Counted from the first letter of the stretch, positions 24,229-33,288 are shown. The stretch is 34,253 nucleotides of DNA from DATAQC01 sp046263055 (GCA_046263055.1 JBHELO010000057.1:1-34253), one strand, 5' to 3'. The notes: a model not told the origin generated them from the sequence alone. Program-made: numbers and translations.

Positions 24229-25278
24229 GTCCTCGGGGGCTTCTGCGAGGTAGAGGGCGAGCTCCCGGCAGCGGGCCAGGACGGCGACGGCCTGCTCGGG
24301 GCCGACGTCGTCCAGGCCAGTGGTCGGGGTCACCACGATCGTCCGGCCCAGCAGGCCGGGGTCGAATCCCAGGCGGCGCCAGAGGCGGCGGGCGGGAGCG
24401 GCGACGGAGGACAGGGCGGCGGCGACGCCCGCCGGGGTCGGCGGCAGCAGACCCAGGAGCAGACCCATGCCGTCCTCCACCGCCTCACCGATCGAGTCCT
24501 CGTCCAGCGTCTCGATGACCGCCGCCGAGAGGCCGGCGAAGCGGGCGCCGGCTCGATGGGCGGGGCCCAGCGGGCCGCCCGGGCCCAGGCGCACGCCCAC
24601 GTCGACGCCCCCGCCCACGCCCGCGCTTGCGCCGGCCGAGTCCCCGGCCAGAGCCGACACGACCTGGGCCAGCAGCTCCTCCACCGTGAGCTCCTCGACT
24701 GGGGAGAGGTGGCCCCACCCGCTGGCCGTGGGGACGCCGCCGCGCACCACGTCGGCCAGCAGGCCTTCATCCAGCTCCACCAGGACGCCGGTGGCGCCTG
24801 GGAGGCGCTCCCGCAGGTCGGCGGCGTGCTCGGCCAGGCCCTCGGCCAGCGATGCCGCCAGGTCGGCCACCGCCCCCCGATCGGACAGCAGCCGGGCCTC
24901 GTTGGGCAGCTCCAGGCTGGCGGCCAGGGTCCACGGCCCGACCGCCTGGGCCTTGACCGGGCCCTGGTGGGCCTCGCCCGCCGCCTCCAAGGCGTCCAGG
25001 TCCCGAAGGAGCAGGTCGGCGGCCCGGCGCTGGTCCGCTCCCGGCCGGCTGGCGACCCGCCACCGCCCGGTCCGCAGCTCGACGGCCATGTCCACCAGCA
25101 GGGCCGCCGTCCGCCCCACCGGGTCCGCTCCCGCGCCGCGCGACGGCAGCTCAGGGACGTGGGGCAGGTCCCCGATCTCGCCGAAGACGAGCTTGGCACC
25201 CTCCTCGGGGTCGGTACCCGGCACCGGGCCGACCCCGGTGGCCGTGGCCGGACCCCAGGGGAAGCGGGGATCGACCAT
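24217..25278 (-). CDS. MetE-like (B12-independent methionine synthase family) protein
   Basis: This 353-residue protein resembles the actinobacterial MetE/UROD-like family often annotated as B12-independent methionine synthase. PWGPATATGVGPVPGTDPEEG (start), IGDLPHVPELPSRGAGADPVGR and VKAQAVGPWTLAASLELP are typical, with an LVELDEG strand in the second half. It is about half the length of true MetE and corresponds to the C-terminal barrel. I see no H-x-C motif for the catalytic zinc, so methionine synthase activity is doubtful. It starts at ATG 25278, only 3 bases after the stop of the AAA ATPase gene, so the two are very likely cotranscribed. Its stop lies inside a 14-base tandem repeat. Confidence 0.75.
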   Translation of the reverse strand: MVDPRFPWGPATATGVGPVPGTDPEEGAKLVFGEIGDLPHVPELPSRGAGADPVGRTAALLVDMAVELRTGRWRVASRPGADQRRAADLLLRDLDALEAAGEAHQGPVKAQAVGPWTLAASLELPNEARLLSDRGAVADLAASLAEGLAEHAADLRERLPGATGVLVELDEGLLADVVRGGVPTASGWGHLSPVEELTVEELLAQVVSALAGDSAGASAGVGGGVDVGVRLGPGGPLGPAHRAGARFAGLSAAVIETLDEDSIGEAVEDGMGLLLGLLPPTPAGVAAALSSVAAPARRLWRRLGFDPGLLGRTIVVTPTTGLDDVGPEQAVAVLARCRELALYLAEAPEDESG

Positions 25279-25281
25279 GGC

Positions 25282-26442
25282 CTAGCCGGAGGTCGTGCCG
25301 CCGCACGTGTCGGAGCCGGACGCCTTCCCGCCGCCACCCTTGTCGTCGGCCGTCGGCCCGTCGTCCCCCGTCGAGGTCTTGCCGGTGCCCCCGCCGTCGC
25401 CGTCGTTGCCGTCCGAGCCGTCACGGTCGCGGGCGTCGTCGCCCCGGCCGGACGGGACCCGGTCGTAGGCGCCGTCCTCGATCTCGTCAAACACCCGGCT
25501 CTTGCGGATGTCCTCGGCCTCGATGCGCATGAGCTCCGCCTTGCCGACCGTCTTGCCGCTGGACACGACCCGGGCGGCGTGGCGGAGGCGGGCCCGCTCC
25601 AAGGCGTTGCGCACGCTGCGGGCGTTGGCGAAGCGGGGCTGGCCGATGCGCAGCTCCAGGTACTCCTTGAAGGCCTTCTCGGCCTCCTCGGAGAACGAGT
25701 AGTGCTGCTCCTTCAGCATGAGCTTGGCGATGCCCATGAGCTCGTCGGCCGTGTAGTCGGGGAAGTCGATGTGGTGGGCGATGCGCGAGCCCATGCCGGG
25801 GTTGGACTGGAAGAACACGTTCATCCGGCCTTGTAGCCGGCGAGGATCACGACCAGGTCGTCGCGGTTGTTCTCCATCGTCTGCAGAAGGATCTCGATGG
25901 TCTCCTGCCCGTAGTCCCGCTCGTTCTCCTGGCGGTACAGGTAGTAGGCCTCGTCGATGAACAGCACTCCGCCCATGGCCCGCTTGAGGACCTCTTTGGT
26001 CTTGGGGGCGGTGTGGCCGATGTACTGGCCGACCAGGTCGGCGCGGGTCACGCTGACCAAATGGCCCTTCCCCAGGTAACGAGCCCTTTGAGCAGCTCGG
26101 CCATGCGCATGGCCACCGTGGTCTTGCCGGTGCCGGGGCTGCCGTGAACGACATGTGCAGCGTCGGCCGGGTGGAGCCGATCCCGTACCTGCGCCGCAGG
26201 CGGTCGACGACCAACAGGTCGGCGATCTCACGGATCCGTGTCTTGACGGGGACGAGGCCGACCAGCTCACGGTCCAGGCGCTCGAGGATCTCGTCGGTGT
26301 GGGTTTCCTGGCGCTCGCTCTCGGCGTCGACGGTCCCGTCGTCGTCCAACTGCTCGGCCTTGCGCCGTTCCTCCTCGTCCATCTCTTCCTCTTGCTGGGA
26401 CTTCGGCTGGTTGGCCCGCGTGGGCATGGAGAAGCTGGACAT
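25282..26442 (-). pseudogene. CbbX-type AAA ATPase with three single-base deletions
   Basis: One open frame of 386 codons spans the gene, but only its ends read as protein. The N-terminus (LERLDRELVGLVPVKTRIRE...LHMSF) and the last 180 codons (NVFFQSNPGMGSRIAHHIDF...) match CbxX/CbbX-like AAA ATPases. The middle 107 residues are nonsense in this frame. Adding one base near 26142, one near 26080 and one near 25830 restores the Walker A loop (GSPGTGKTT), HLVSVTRADLVGQYIGHTAP, Walker B (GGVLFIDEAYYLY) and DLVVILAGYKDR. The three losses together keep the frame open. The gene may be broken, or these may be sequencing errors in short G/C runs. The C-terminus is an Asp/Gly/Lys-rich tail. It lies 31 bases after menE and just before the MetE-like gene. 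Confidence 0.8.
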
Positions 26443-26473
26443 GATGGCCAGACCGTATCGCCGCTCGAGGCTG

Positions 26474-27649
26474 TCACCGACCTGACCCCAGCAGCCGCCG
26501 CACGGGCTTGCCCCCCGGCGTCCGCGGGACCCGGTCCACCAGCTCCAGGCGACGGGGCAGCTTGGCCGCCGACAGCCGCTCGGCGGCGAAGGTCCGCAGC
26601 TCGGCCAGCGTGGGCGGCCGGGCGGGATCGGCGGCCACCACGTGGGCCACCACCACCTGTCCCCACTCCGGGTCGGGGGCGCCGGCCACCGCCACGTCGG
26701 CCACGCCCGGATGGGTGCCCAGCACGGACTCCACCTCGGTGGCGCTGACGTTGACGCCGCCGGTCAGGACCAGGTCGCGCAGGCGGTCCACCACCACCAG
26801 GGCGCCGGCCGGGTCCCAGGCGCCGGCGTCGCCCGTGCGCAGCCAGAGCCGGCGATCGGGACCGACCACGAAGGCGGCGGTCGTCTCCTCGGGGCGCAGG
26901 CGGTAGGCCCGCATGACCATCGGGCCCCGGACGAGGATCTCGGACTCTTCCCCCAGGCGCACCTCGGCACCGGCCAGCGGGTGGCCGTCGTGCACCAGGC
27001 CACCCCAGGTCTCGGTCATGCCGTAGGTGGTGACCACCGGCGCCCCCGCCTCCTCGGCCCGGATCCGCAGGGCTGGGTCGAGTGCGGCCCCGCCCACCAG
27101 GACGGCGGTGAAGCGTCCGAGGTCCAGGCCGGCGTCCAGGCAGCGGCGCAACGTGGTGGGCACCAGTGACACCAGGGTGGCGGGCGTGGCGGCCACCGTG
27201 GCGGTGTCGAACCGGCTCACCACCTCCAGCGGGAGGCCGGTGGACCATGCCCGGGCGACGATGGCCAGGCCGCCGACGGCCGAGAGGGGGAGGCAGCAGA
27301 GCCAGCGGTCGTCGTCGCCTGCGCCGACGCCGGCGGTGACGGCGGCCGCCGACGCCCGCAGCCCGTCGACGGTCAGCTCGACGCCCTTGGGCCCTCCGGT
27401 GGTACCCGAGGTGGCCACCACCGCAGCCACCCCGTCGGCCACCGCCTCGCTGTCGGGGAGCCGGTGGCGGCCGGCGGCGTCGAGCAGGAAGGTGGGGCGG
27501 GTGGCGGCCAGCACCCGGCGGCGCTCGGGGCCGGGCGCCCGGGGGTCGAGGGGCAGGACGGCCCGGCCGGCGTCCCAGGCGGCCAGAATGGCGGCCGCCG
27601 CCTCGGGGGCGGGCAGGCAGATGGCGGTGAGGGCTCCGTCGCCGGCCAC
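26474..27649 (-). CDS. menE: o-Succinylbenzoate-CoA ligase
   Basis: This adenylate-forming enzyme activates o-succinylbenzoate with CoA in menaquinone synthesis. Motifs in order are VVATSGTTGGPKGVELT (P-loop), a TYGMTETWGG (A5) segment, LWLRTGDAG (A7), VVDRLRDLVLTGGVNVSATE (A8 hinge) and TPGGKPVRR with the C-terminal catalytic Lys. At about 391 residues it is short for the family, with a reduced N-terminal domain, which is common in Actinomycetota. GTG 27649 was chosen because TACGCT lies 7 bases before it; an in-frame ATG at 27721 would run into the divergent menB gene. It is transcribed away from menB. Confidence 0.9.
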   Translation of the reverse strand: MAGDGALTAICLPAPEAAAAILAAWDAGRAVLPLDPRAPGPERRRVLAATRPTFLLDAAGRHRLPDSEAVADGVAAVVATSGTTGGPKGVELTVDGLRASAAAVTAGVGAGDDDRWLCCLPLSAVGGLAIVARAWSTGLPLEVVSRFDTATVAATPATLVSLVPTTLRRCLDAGLDLGRFTAVLVGGAALDPALRIRAEEAGAPVVTTYGMTETWGGLVHDGHPLAGAEVRLGEESEILVRGPMVMRAYRLRPEETTAAFVVGPDRRLWLRTGDAGAWDPAGALVVVDRLRDLVLTGGVNVSATEVESVLGTHPGVADVAVAGAPDPEWGQVVVAHVVAADPARPPTLAELRTFAAERLSAAKLPRRLELVDRVPRTPGGKPVRRLLGSGR

Positions 27650-27656
27650 GCCCGCT

Positions 27657-27662
27657 AGCGTA
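27657..27662 (-). promoter_or_regulatory. -10 box for menE (putative, leaderless)
   Basis: On the minus strand TACGCT precedes the GTG at 27649 by 7 bases. The site lies within the short menE/menB divergent gap, next to an imperfect duplication (gtgaccg...taggag at 27666 and 27678) that carries the menB ribosome binding site. Confidence 0.4.
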
Positions 27663-27695
27663 GCGGTGACCGTAGGAGTGACCGCTCTAGGAGTG

Positions 27696-28544
27696 ATGAC
27701 ACCCGTGGACGAGGACACCATCCGGCCCGGTGCGGCCTGGGAGCGCCGGGGGCACTACGGCGACATCCGCTACGAGGTGGCCGACGGCATCGCCAAGATC
27801 ACCATCAACCGGCCCGAGGTGCGCAACGCCTTCCGGCCCCAGACGCTGTTCGAGATGGCCGAGGCCCTGGACGTGGCCCGCGACGACCCGTCCATCGGCG
27901 TCGTCATCCTCACCGGCCAGGGGCCGCTGGCCTTCTGTTCGGGCGGCGACCAGCGGGTGCGAGGCGACGACGGCTACAAGGACGAACAGGGCGTCGGGCG
28001 CCTCAACGTGCTCGACCTGCAGATCCAGATCCGGCGCCTGCCCAAGCCGGTGATCGCCATGGTTGCGGGCTATGCCATCGGCGGCGGGCACGTGCTGCAC
28101 CTGGTGTGCGACCTCACGGTGGCGGCCGACAACGCCCGCTTCGGCCAGACCGGGCCTCGCGTGGGGTCGTTCGACGGGGGGTACGGCGCCGGGCTCCTCG
28201 CCCGCACCGTGGGCCAGAAGAAGGCCAAGGAGATCTGGTTCCTGTGCGAGCAGTACGACGCCGCCGCCGCCCTGGACATGGGACTGGTGAACACCGTGGT
28301 CCCGCTGGCCGAGCTGGAGGAGAAGACGGTGGCCTGGTGCCGGCGCATCCTCGAGCACAGCCCGCTGGCCCTGCGCCTCCTCAAGGCCGGGTTCCACGCC
28401 GACACCGACGGGCTGGCCGGCGTCCAGCAGCTGGCGGGCGACGCCACCCTGCTCTTCTACCTGTCGGAGGAGGCACAGGAGGGGAGGAACGCCTTCGTGC
28501 AGAAGCGGCGGCCGGATTTCTCCCGCTTTCCCCGCCGGCCCTGA
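27696..28544 (+). CDS. menB: 1,4-Dihydroxy-2-naphthoyl-CoA synthase
   Basis: This 282-residue crotonase-family enzyme closes the second ring of menaquinone by Dieckmann-type condensation of o-succinylbenzoyl-CoA. YEVADGIAKITINRPEVRNAF is the family start, followed by CSGGDQRVRG (the oxyanion-hole segment with the MenB-specific GGDQ). MVAGYAIGGGHVLHLVCDLT comes next, then GQTGPRVGSFDGGYG with the MenB-typical insertion. The C-terminus AFVQKRRPDFSRFPR is characteristic and completes the neighbouring active site in the hexamer. ATG 27696 has TAGGAG just upstream. It begins a rightward run with menA and menC. Confidence 0.96.
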   Translation: MTPVDEDTIRPGAAWERRGHYGDIRYEVADGIAKITINRPEVRNAFRPQTLFEMAEALDVARDDPSIGVVILTGQGPLAFCSGGDQRVRGDDGYKDEQGVGRLNVLDLQIQIRRLPKPVIAMVAGYAIGGGHVLHLVCDLTVAADNARFGQTGPRVGSFDGGYGAGLLARTVGQKKAKEIWFLCEQYDAAAALDMGLVNTVVPLAELEEKTVAWCRRILEHSPLALRLLKAGFHADTDGLAGVQQLAGDATLLFYLSEEAQEGRNAFVQKRRPDFSRFPRRP

Positions 28545-28586
28545 TGCTCGTCTCGTGGTCGTGCCCGGTGGGGCGGGTGCTCCGCC

Positions 28587-29477
28587 ATGGCTGAGGCGGA
28601 GAAGGGAAAGGCGGGCGTCTCCCTGTGGGTTCAGGGGGCGCGGCCGAGGACGTTGGGGGCGGCCATCTCGCCCGTCTTGGTGGGGACGGCGTGCGCGTCG
28701 CGATATGGGCCGGTGCTGGCCTGGCGGGCGCTGGGGGCGCTGGTCGTCTCGCTGGCCTTGCAGGTCGGAGTGAACTTCGCCAACGACTACTCGGACGGGG
28801 TGCGGGGGGTGGACGCCGAGCGGAAGGGGCCGGTGCGGCTCACGGCGTCGGGCCTGGCCTCGCCCCAGGCCGTCAAGATGGCGGCCTTCGCCGCCTTCGG
28901 GGTGGCGGCGTGGGCCGGACTGATGCTGGCGGTGGCCGTCGACCTGCGCCTGGTGGCCGTGGGCCTGGCCGCCATCGCCGCCGCGTGGGGGTACAGCGGC
29001 GGCTCGAAGCCCTACGCCTCCCGGGGGATGGGCGAGGTCTCGGTGCTGGTGTTCTTCGGGTTCGTGGCCACCTGCGGGTCCGCCTACGTGCAGCTGCACC
29101 GGGTGCCGCTCCTGGCCGTGGGCGGATCGGTGGCCGTCGGCCTGCTGGCGTGCGCGATCCTCCTGGTGAACAACCTGCGCGACGTGGACTCGGACGCCGC
29201 CGCCGGCAAGCGCACCCTGGCCGTGCGGGTAGGCCGGGAGCGGGCCCGGGACCTGTACGAGGCCTCGGTGGTGGGTGGGCTGGCCACCGCCGTCGCCCTC
29301 GGCGGGGTCGCGCCGGGGGCTTTCCTGGCCCTGGGGGCGGTGCCGCTGGCCGCCTACCCGCTGCGGACCGTCGCCCGCCGCTCGGACCCGCCCGCCCTGG
29401 TGTCGGCCCTGGTGGCCACCGCCCGCCTCCAGCTGGTGCTGGCCGCCCTGCTCGCCCTCGGCCTGTGGTGGCTCTGA
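28587..29477 (+). CDS. menA: 1,4-Dihydroxy-2-naphthoate polyprenyltransferase
   Basis: This 296-residue UbiA-superfamily membrane enzyme attaches the polyprenyl chain to dihydroxynaphthoate. Both Asp-rich motifs are present: NFANDYSDG (63-71) and NNLRDVDSD (195-203), which bind the magnesium-prenyl diphosphate. Eight or nine hydrophobic helices fill the rest. It starts at ATG 28587, 42 bases after menB, and overlaps menC by 10 bases, consistent with one menBAC transcript. Confidence 0.95.
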   Translation: MAEAEKGKAGVSLWVQGARPRTLGAAISPVLVGTACASRYGPVLAWRALGALVVSLALQVGVNFANDYSDGVRGVDAERKGPVRLTASGLASPQAVKMAAFAAFGVAAWAGLMLAVAVDLRLVAVGLAAIAAAWGYSGGSKPYASRGMGEVSVLVFFGFVATCGSAYVQLHRVPLLAVGGSVAVGLLACAILLVNNLRDVDSDAAAGKRTLAVRVGRERARDLYEASVVGGLATAVALGGVAPGAFLALGAVPLAAYPLRTVARRSDPPALVSALVATARLQLVLAALLALGLWWL

Positions 29478-30352
29478 CCGCCGCTCGGGTGGTGCTGCCG
29501 CTGCGGGTGGCGGTGGGGGGCCTGACGTCGGTGACCGCCACCCTCGTCCACGGGCCGGCGGGCTGGGGCGAGTGGACCGAGCCACCGCCCGGCTACCCGG
29601 CCGACCCGGCCGCCGGGCGGCGGGCGGCCGACGAGGCGGCGTTCGTCGAGTGGCCGCCGGCGGTGCGCGACCGGGTGGCGGTCAACGCCCTGGTGCCGGC
29701 CCTGGCGCCCGACGCAGCGGCGGCCGCCGCCGCCGCCGCGGTGGCCGAGGGCTCGCGGTGCGTCAAGGTGAAGGCGGGTGCCGAGCCCGGCTTTGGGGTG
29801 GACCGGGTGGTGGCCGTGCGTGACGCGGTGGGCCCGGCTGTCGGCGTGCGGGTGGACGCCAACGGCGCCTGGGACGTCGACACCGCGCTGTCCGTGCTGG
29901 CCCGCCTGGCCCCCTACGACCTGGAGTTGGCCGAGGACCCGGTGGCGGGCTTGGAGGACCTGGCCCGGGTCCGGCGCCGGTCCCCGGTCCCGGTGGCGGC
30001 CGACGAGGGCGTGCGGTCGGTCGGCGACGCCCGCCGGCTGGCCCGCCTGGCGGCGGCCGACGTGGTGGTCGTCAAGGTGCAACCGCTGGGCGGGGTGGCA
30101 GCGGCGATGGCGGTGGTGGAGGCGGCCGGCGTGCCGGCCGTGGTGTCGTCGCTCTACGAGACCTCGGTGGGCATCGCCGCCGGCGTGGCCCTCGCCGCCG
30201 CCCTGCCCGACCTCCCGTACGCCTGCGGCCTGGGTACCGCCGCCTTCCTGGCCGCCGACGTGGTGGCAGATCCCCTCGTGCCGGTGGGGGGCGAACTGGC
30301 TGTCCGCCGCCCCGAGCCGGATCCCCGGCTCCTCGCCCGCTACGCGGCGTGA
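29468..30352 (+). CDS. menC: o-Succinylbenzoate synthase
   Basis: About 294 residues of the enolase superfamily. The catalytic lysine pair is CVKVKAG (K100, K102), metal ligands are in VRVDANGAW (D130), LAEDPV (E156) and AADEGV (D179), and the second-half base is VVKVQPLGG (K203). These match OSB synthase, which dehydrates SHCHC. GTG 29468 overlaps the menA end by 10 bases; GTG 29465 in the same frame is an equal alternative. An Ala-rich run (residues 83-92) sits in the barrel's first helix. It is convergent with menH, with about 100 bases between them. Confidence 0.93.
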   Translation: MALTAARVVLPLRVAVGGLTSVTATLVHGPAGWGEWTEPPPGYPADPAAGRRAADEAAFVEWPPAVRDRVAVNALVPALAPDAAAAAAAAAVAEGSRCVKVKAGAEPGFGVDRVVAVRDAVGPAVGVRVDANGAWDVDTALSVLARLAPYDLELAEDPVAGLEDLARVRRRSPVPVAADEGVRSVGDARRLARLAAADVVVVKVQPLGGVAAAMAVVEAAGVPAVVSSLYETSVGIAAGVALAAALPDLPYACGLGTAAFLAADVVADPLVPVGGELAVRRPEPDPRLLARYAA

Positions 30353-30453
30353 CCTCCCCGACGGCCGGCGGTGCCGGTGCGCCGCTTCTGACGCCCACCC
30401 GAGCCCGGACGACGGCCCCTCCGCCTGCCGCCTGGGGTCCGCCCTGCTCCCGC

Positions 30454-31269
30454 CTACGGCTGGCGGTGGCGGTCGAGGAACGCCTCCAGCTGGGCGACGA
30501 ACCGGTCCGGCCGCTCCAGGTGGGCGGCGTGGCCGGCGCCCGGCACGGCGGCCACCGCCACCTCGCTCTCCCGGAGGCCGGCGTCGGCCGGGAGGGGCCG
30601 GCCTCCGCCAACCGGGCCCGGTCGGGCGGCGGCCGCCATCCGCCGGGCGACGTCGGAGAACGCCGCGTCCTCGGCGCCGGCCAGCAGGAGCACGGGCATG
30701 GCCAGGTCGGCGAGGCGGTCCCACAGGGGTGCCTGGGTGCCGGTGCCGAGGAGCCTCAGGGCGGCGGCCAGGTCCTCAGGCCGGTTGGCCGACCGGCCGG
30801 CCAGGTCGGCGGCGGACGGCCGCAGCCGGGCGAAGAGCGGCTGGGCCAGCCAGCGGCCGAGGAAGGCGTCGGTGCCGTCCCGCTCGACGGACGCCGCCAG
30901 GGCCTCGTCTGCCTCCCGCCGGGCGGTCCGCGCTGCGGGGTCGGCCAGGCCCGGCGACGCGCCCAGCAGCACGAGGGCCGTGACCAGGTCGGGCCGGTCG
31001 AGGGCGAGGCGGAGGGCCAGGCGGCCGCCCAGGGAGTAGCCGACGTAGGCGGCCCGCCCGCCGGCGTCGCCGACGGCGGCCGCCGCCTCCTCGAAGCCGA
31101 GGCGCACGCCGGCGGAGCCGCCGTGGCCCGGGAGGTCCACCCGCACCACCTGGTGGCGGGCGGCCAGCGCCTCCGCCACCGCGTCCCAGGAGCGCAGGGT
31201 CTGGGTGAACCCGTGCACCAGCACCACCCGGGGCCCGGCCCCGTCGCCCCCGACCTCGTGGTGCAGCAC
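30454..31269 (-). CDS. menH: Alpha/beta hydrolase, probable SHCHC synthase (MenH)
   Basis: This 271-residue alpha/beta hydrolase has the oxyanion segment VVLVHGFTQT (15-24), the nucleophile elbow YVGYSLGGRLAL (S79), an acid in LLLAGAEDAAF and a late His in VPGAGHAAHLERPD. HGFTQ and GYSLGGR are typical of MenH, which eliminates pyruvate from SEPHCHC. Its place between menC and menD supports that role over a generic hydrolase. It starts at GTG 31269 and diverges from menD, with only 17 bases between the two starts, so the two promoters must overlap. Confidence 0.87.
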   Translation of the reverse strand: MLHHEVGGDGAGPRVVLVHGFTQTLRSWDAVAEALAARHQVVRVDLPGHGGSAGVRLGFEEAAAAVGDAGGRAAYVGYSLGGRLALRLALDRPDLVTALVLLGASPGLADPAARTARREADEALAASVERDGTDAFLGRWLAQPLFARLRPSAADLAGRSANRPEDLAAALRLLGTGTQAPLWDRLADLAMPVLLLAGAEDAAFSDVARRMAAAARPGPVGGGRPLPADAGLRESEVAVAAVPGAGHAAHLERPDRFVAQLEAFLDRHRQP

Positions 31270-31286
31270 CCGGCGAGTGTGGCCGG

Positions 31287-33056
31287 GTGAGCCGGGACGC
31301 TGCCACCGGCTTGGCCCGGGCGCTGGTGGACGAGTGGGCCCGGGCGGGCATGTCGGTGGCGGCGGTGGCCCCCGGCTCCCGCTCCACGCCGCTGGCCCTG
31401 GCCCTGGCCACCGACCCCCGCCTGCGGGTGGAGGTCTTCCTGGACGAGCGCTCGGCGGCCGCCTTCGCCCTCGGGGCGGCCAAGGCGTCGGGCCGGCCGA
31501 CGGCCGTGCTCACCACCTCGGGCAGCGCCGCCACCCTGGTGTACGGAGCGGTGGTGGAGGCCCGCTACGCCCGGGCCCCGATGCTGGCGCTCACCGCCGA
31601 CCGCCCGCCCGAGCTGCGCGACACGGGCGCCAGCCAGGCCGTCGACCAGCTCAAGCTGTTCGGCTCGACGGTCCGGTGGTTCGCGGAGGTCGGGGTGCCC
31701 GAGGACGCTCCCGGGGCCGGCCGCTACTGGCGCTCGGTGGCGGCCCGGGCGGTGGCCGAGGCCCTGGGTCCCCCGGCCGGGCCGGTGCACCTGAACCTGG
31801 CCTTCCGGGAGCCGCTTGTCCCCACCGGGGACCCCGTCGTGGAGGCCCCCGGCCGGGAGGGCGGCCGCCCGTGGGTGGCCTCCACCTCGAGGCCTCCTCC
31901 GCCCCACCCCGCCGACGTGGACCGTCTGGCCGCGGCAGTGGCCGCCAACCCCCGGGGGGTCGTGCTGGCCGGGTGGGGCTCCGGTGCCGACCCGGCGAGC
32001 GTCGGGCGCTTCGCGGCGGCCGCCGGGTGGCCGGTGCTGGCCGATGCGGTGTCCGGCCTGCGCACCGGCCCGCTGGCCGTCTCCACCTACGACGCCCTCC
32101 TGCGCCACCGGCCGTTTGCCGGCGCCGTCCGTCCCGACCTCGTCCTGCGCCTAGGCGCCGCCCCCACCGGGCGGGCCGCCGCCGAGTGGCTCGACGAGTC
32201 GGTCCGCCAGGTCCTCGTGGACCCCGATCGGGCCTGGTCCGACCCCCGCCGGGTGGCGGCCGACCGGGTGGCGGCCGACCCGTCGGCCCTGCTCGACGCG
32301 GTGGCCGCCCGTCTTGTGGACGACCCCGACGGGTCCCGTCCTGGTGACGGTTCGGGGGCCCAGGGCCCGGGGACCGTCACGCCAACGGCGTGGGTGGAGC
32401 GATGGCTGACCGCCGACGCCGCCGCCCGGGCCGCACTGGACGGCCTGCTCGACTCGTGGGACGAGCCGTTCGAGGGCCGGGTGGCCCGGGACGTGGTGGA
32501 CTGCCTACCCGGCGGTGCCGTGCTGGTGGCGGGGTCGAGCATGCCGGTGCGGGACCTGGAGTCCTTCGCCCGGGCCCGTGACGGGCTCACGGTGATCGGC
32601 AACCGGGGGGCGAGCGGGATCGACGGCTTCACCTCCACCGTCCTCGGCGTGGTCGCCGCCGCCAGGCAGTCCCCGGTGGCGGCCCTGTGCGGCGACCTCA
32701 CGTTCCTCCACGACCTGGGCGGTCTCGTGGGCGCCCCCGCCCGTCACCTCGACGCCACCATGGTCGTGGTGGACAACGACGGGGGCGGCATCTTCTCCTT
32801 CCTGCCCCAGGCCGCCGACCCCGAGCACTTCGAGCGCCTCTTCGGCACCCCTCACGGCCTCGACCTGGTGGCCGTGGCGGCGGCGTTCGGCGTCCCCGCC
32901 CGCCGGATCACGGCCGCCGCCAACCTGGTGCCGGCGGTGCACGACGCTCGCGCCGCGGGTGGCCTGCAGGTGGTGGTGGTGCCCACCGACCGGGCCGCCA
33001 ACGTCGCCCGCCACACCGAGGCCTGGGCGGCGGTGGCCGCCGCCGTCGGCGGGTAG
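31287..33056 (+). CDS. menD: SEPHCHC synthase (menaquinone)
   Basis: This 589-residue thiamine-diphosphate enzyme joins isochorismate and 2-oxoglutarate. APGSRSTPLALALA (28-41) and VFLDERSAAAFALG (E54, the cofactor-activating Glu) mark the Pyr domain. TSGSAATLVYGAVVEA and ALTADRPPELRDTGASQAVDQ are MenD-typical. The PP domain contains GNRGASGIDGF and CGDLTFLHDLGG with VVVDNDGGGIFSFLPQ (the GDx-N ThDP/magnesium motif). The GTG 31287 start has no clear ribosome binding site. No isochorismate synthase (menF) gene is present in the window, so its substrate must come from elsewhere. Confidence 0.96.
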   Translation: MSRDAATGLARALVDEWARAGMSVAAVAPGSRSTPLALALATDPRLRVEVFLDERSAAAFALGAAKASGRPTAVLTTSGSAATLVYGAVVEARYARAPMLALTADRPPELRDTGASQAVDQLKLFGSTVRWFAEVGVPEDAPGAGRYWRSVAARAVAEALGPPAGPVHLNLAFREPLVPTGDPVVEAPGREGGRPWVASTSRPPPPHPADVDRLAAAVAANPRGVVLAGWGSGADPASVGRFAAAAGWPVLADAVSGLRTGPLAVSTYDALLRHRPFAGAVRPDLVLRLGAAPTGRAAAEWLDESVRQVLVDPDRAWSDPRRVAADRVAADPSALLDAVAARLVDDPDGSRPGDGSGAQGPGTVTPTAWVERWLTADAAARAALDGLLDSWDEPFEGRVARDVVDCLPGGAVLVAGSSMPVRDLESFARARDGLTVIGNRGASGIDGFTSTVLGVVAAARQSPVAALCGDLTFLHDLGGLVGAPARHLDATMVVVDNDGGGIFSFLPQAADPEHFERLFGTPHGLDLVAVAAAFGVPARRITAAANLVPAVHDARAAGGLQVVVVPTDRAANVARHTEAWAAVAAAVGG

Positions 33057-33288
33057 CCCTCCCGTAGCAGTCGTACAGGATTCGCGCTGGCGACCACGCT
33101 GAGTGTGAGCGGTCTGAGAAGCGCCTGGCGGAGATGATCTGGCGTCGAGAACACATAGCGCACGTGAGGTTGACCTGCTCGTGCTGAAAGGGCGAAAGGT
33201 GCTAACGAAGTAGGTCTTAAGACTCTTTCCCTGCCCAGTCAACCCGGCTGAGGGACATGAACAGTCACAGTCGGATACAGCTGCGCCG

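Noticed and set aside
27687..29585. A 632-codon minus-strand frame opposite menB and menA
   Set aside because: Low-complexity Gly/His/Arg-rich translation that mirrors menB and menA codons; no start context or family pattern.
30353..30453. Possible terminator between convergent menC and menH
   Set aside because: Several GC-rich inverted stretches exist but none is followed by a T-run on either strand, so an intrinsic terminator cannot be supported.
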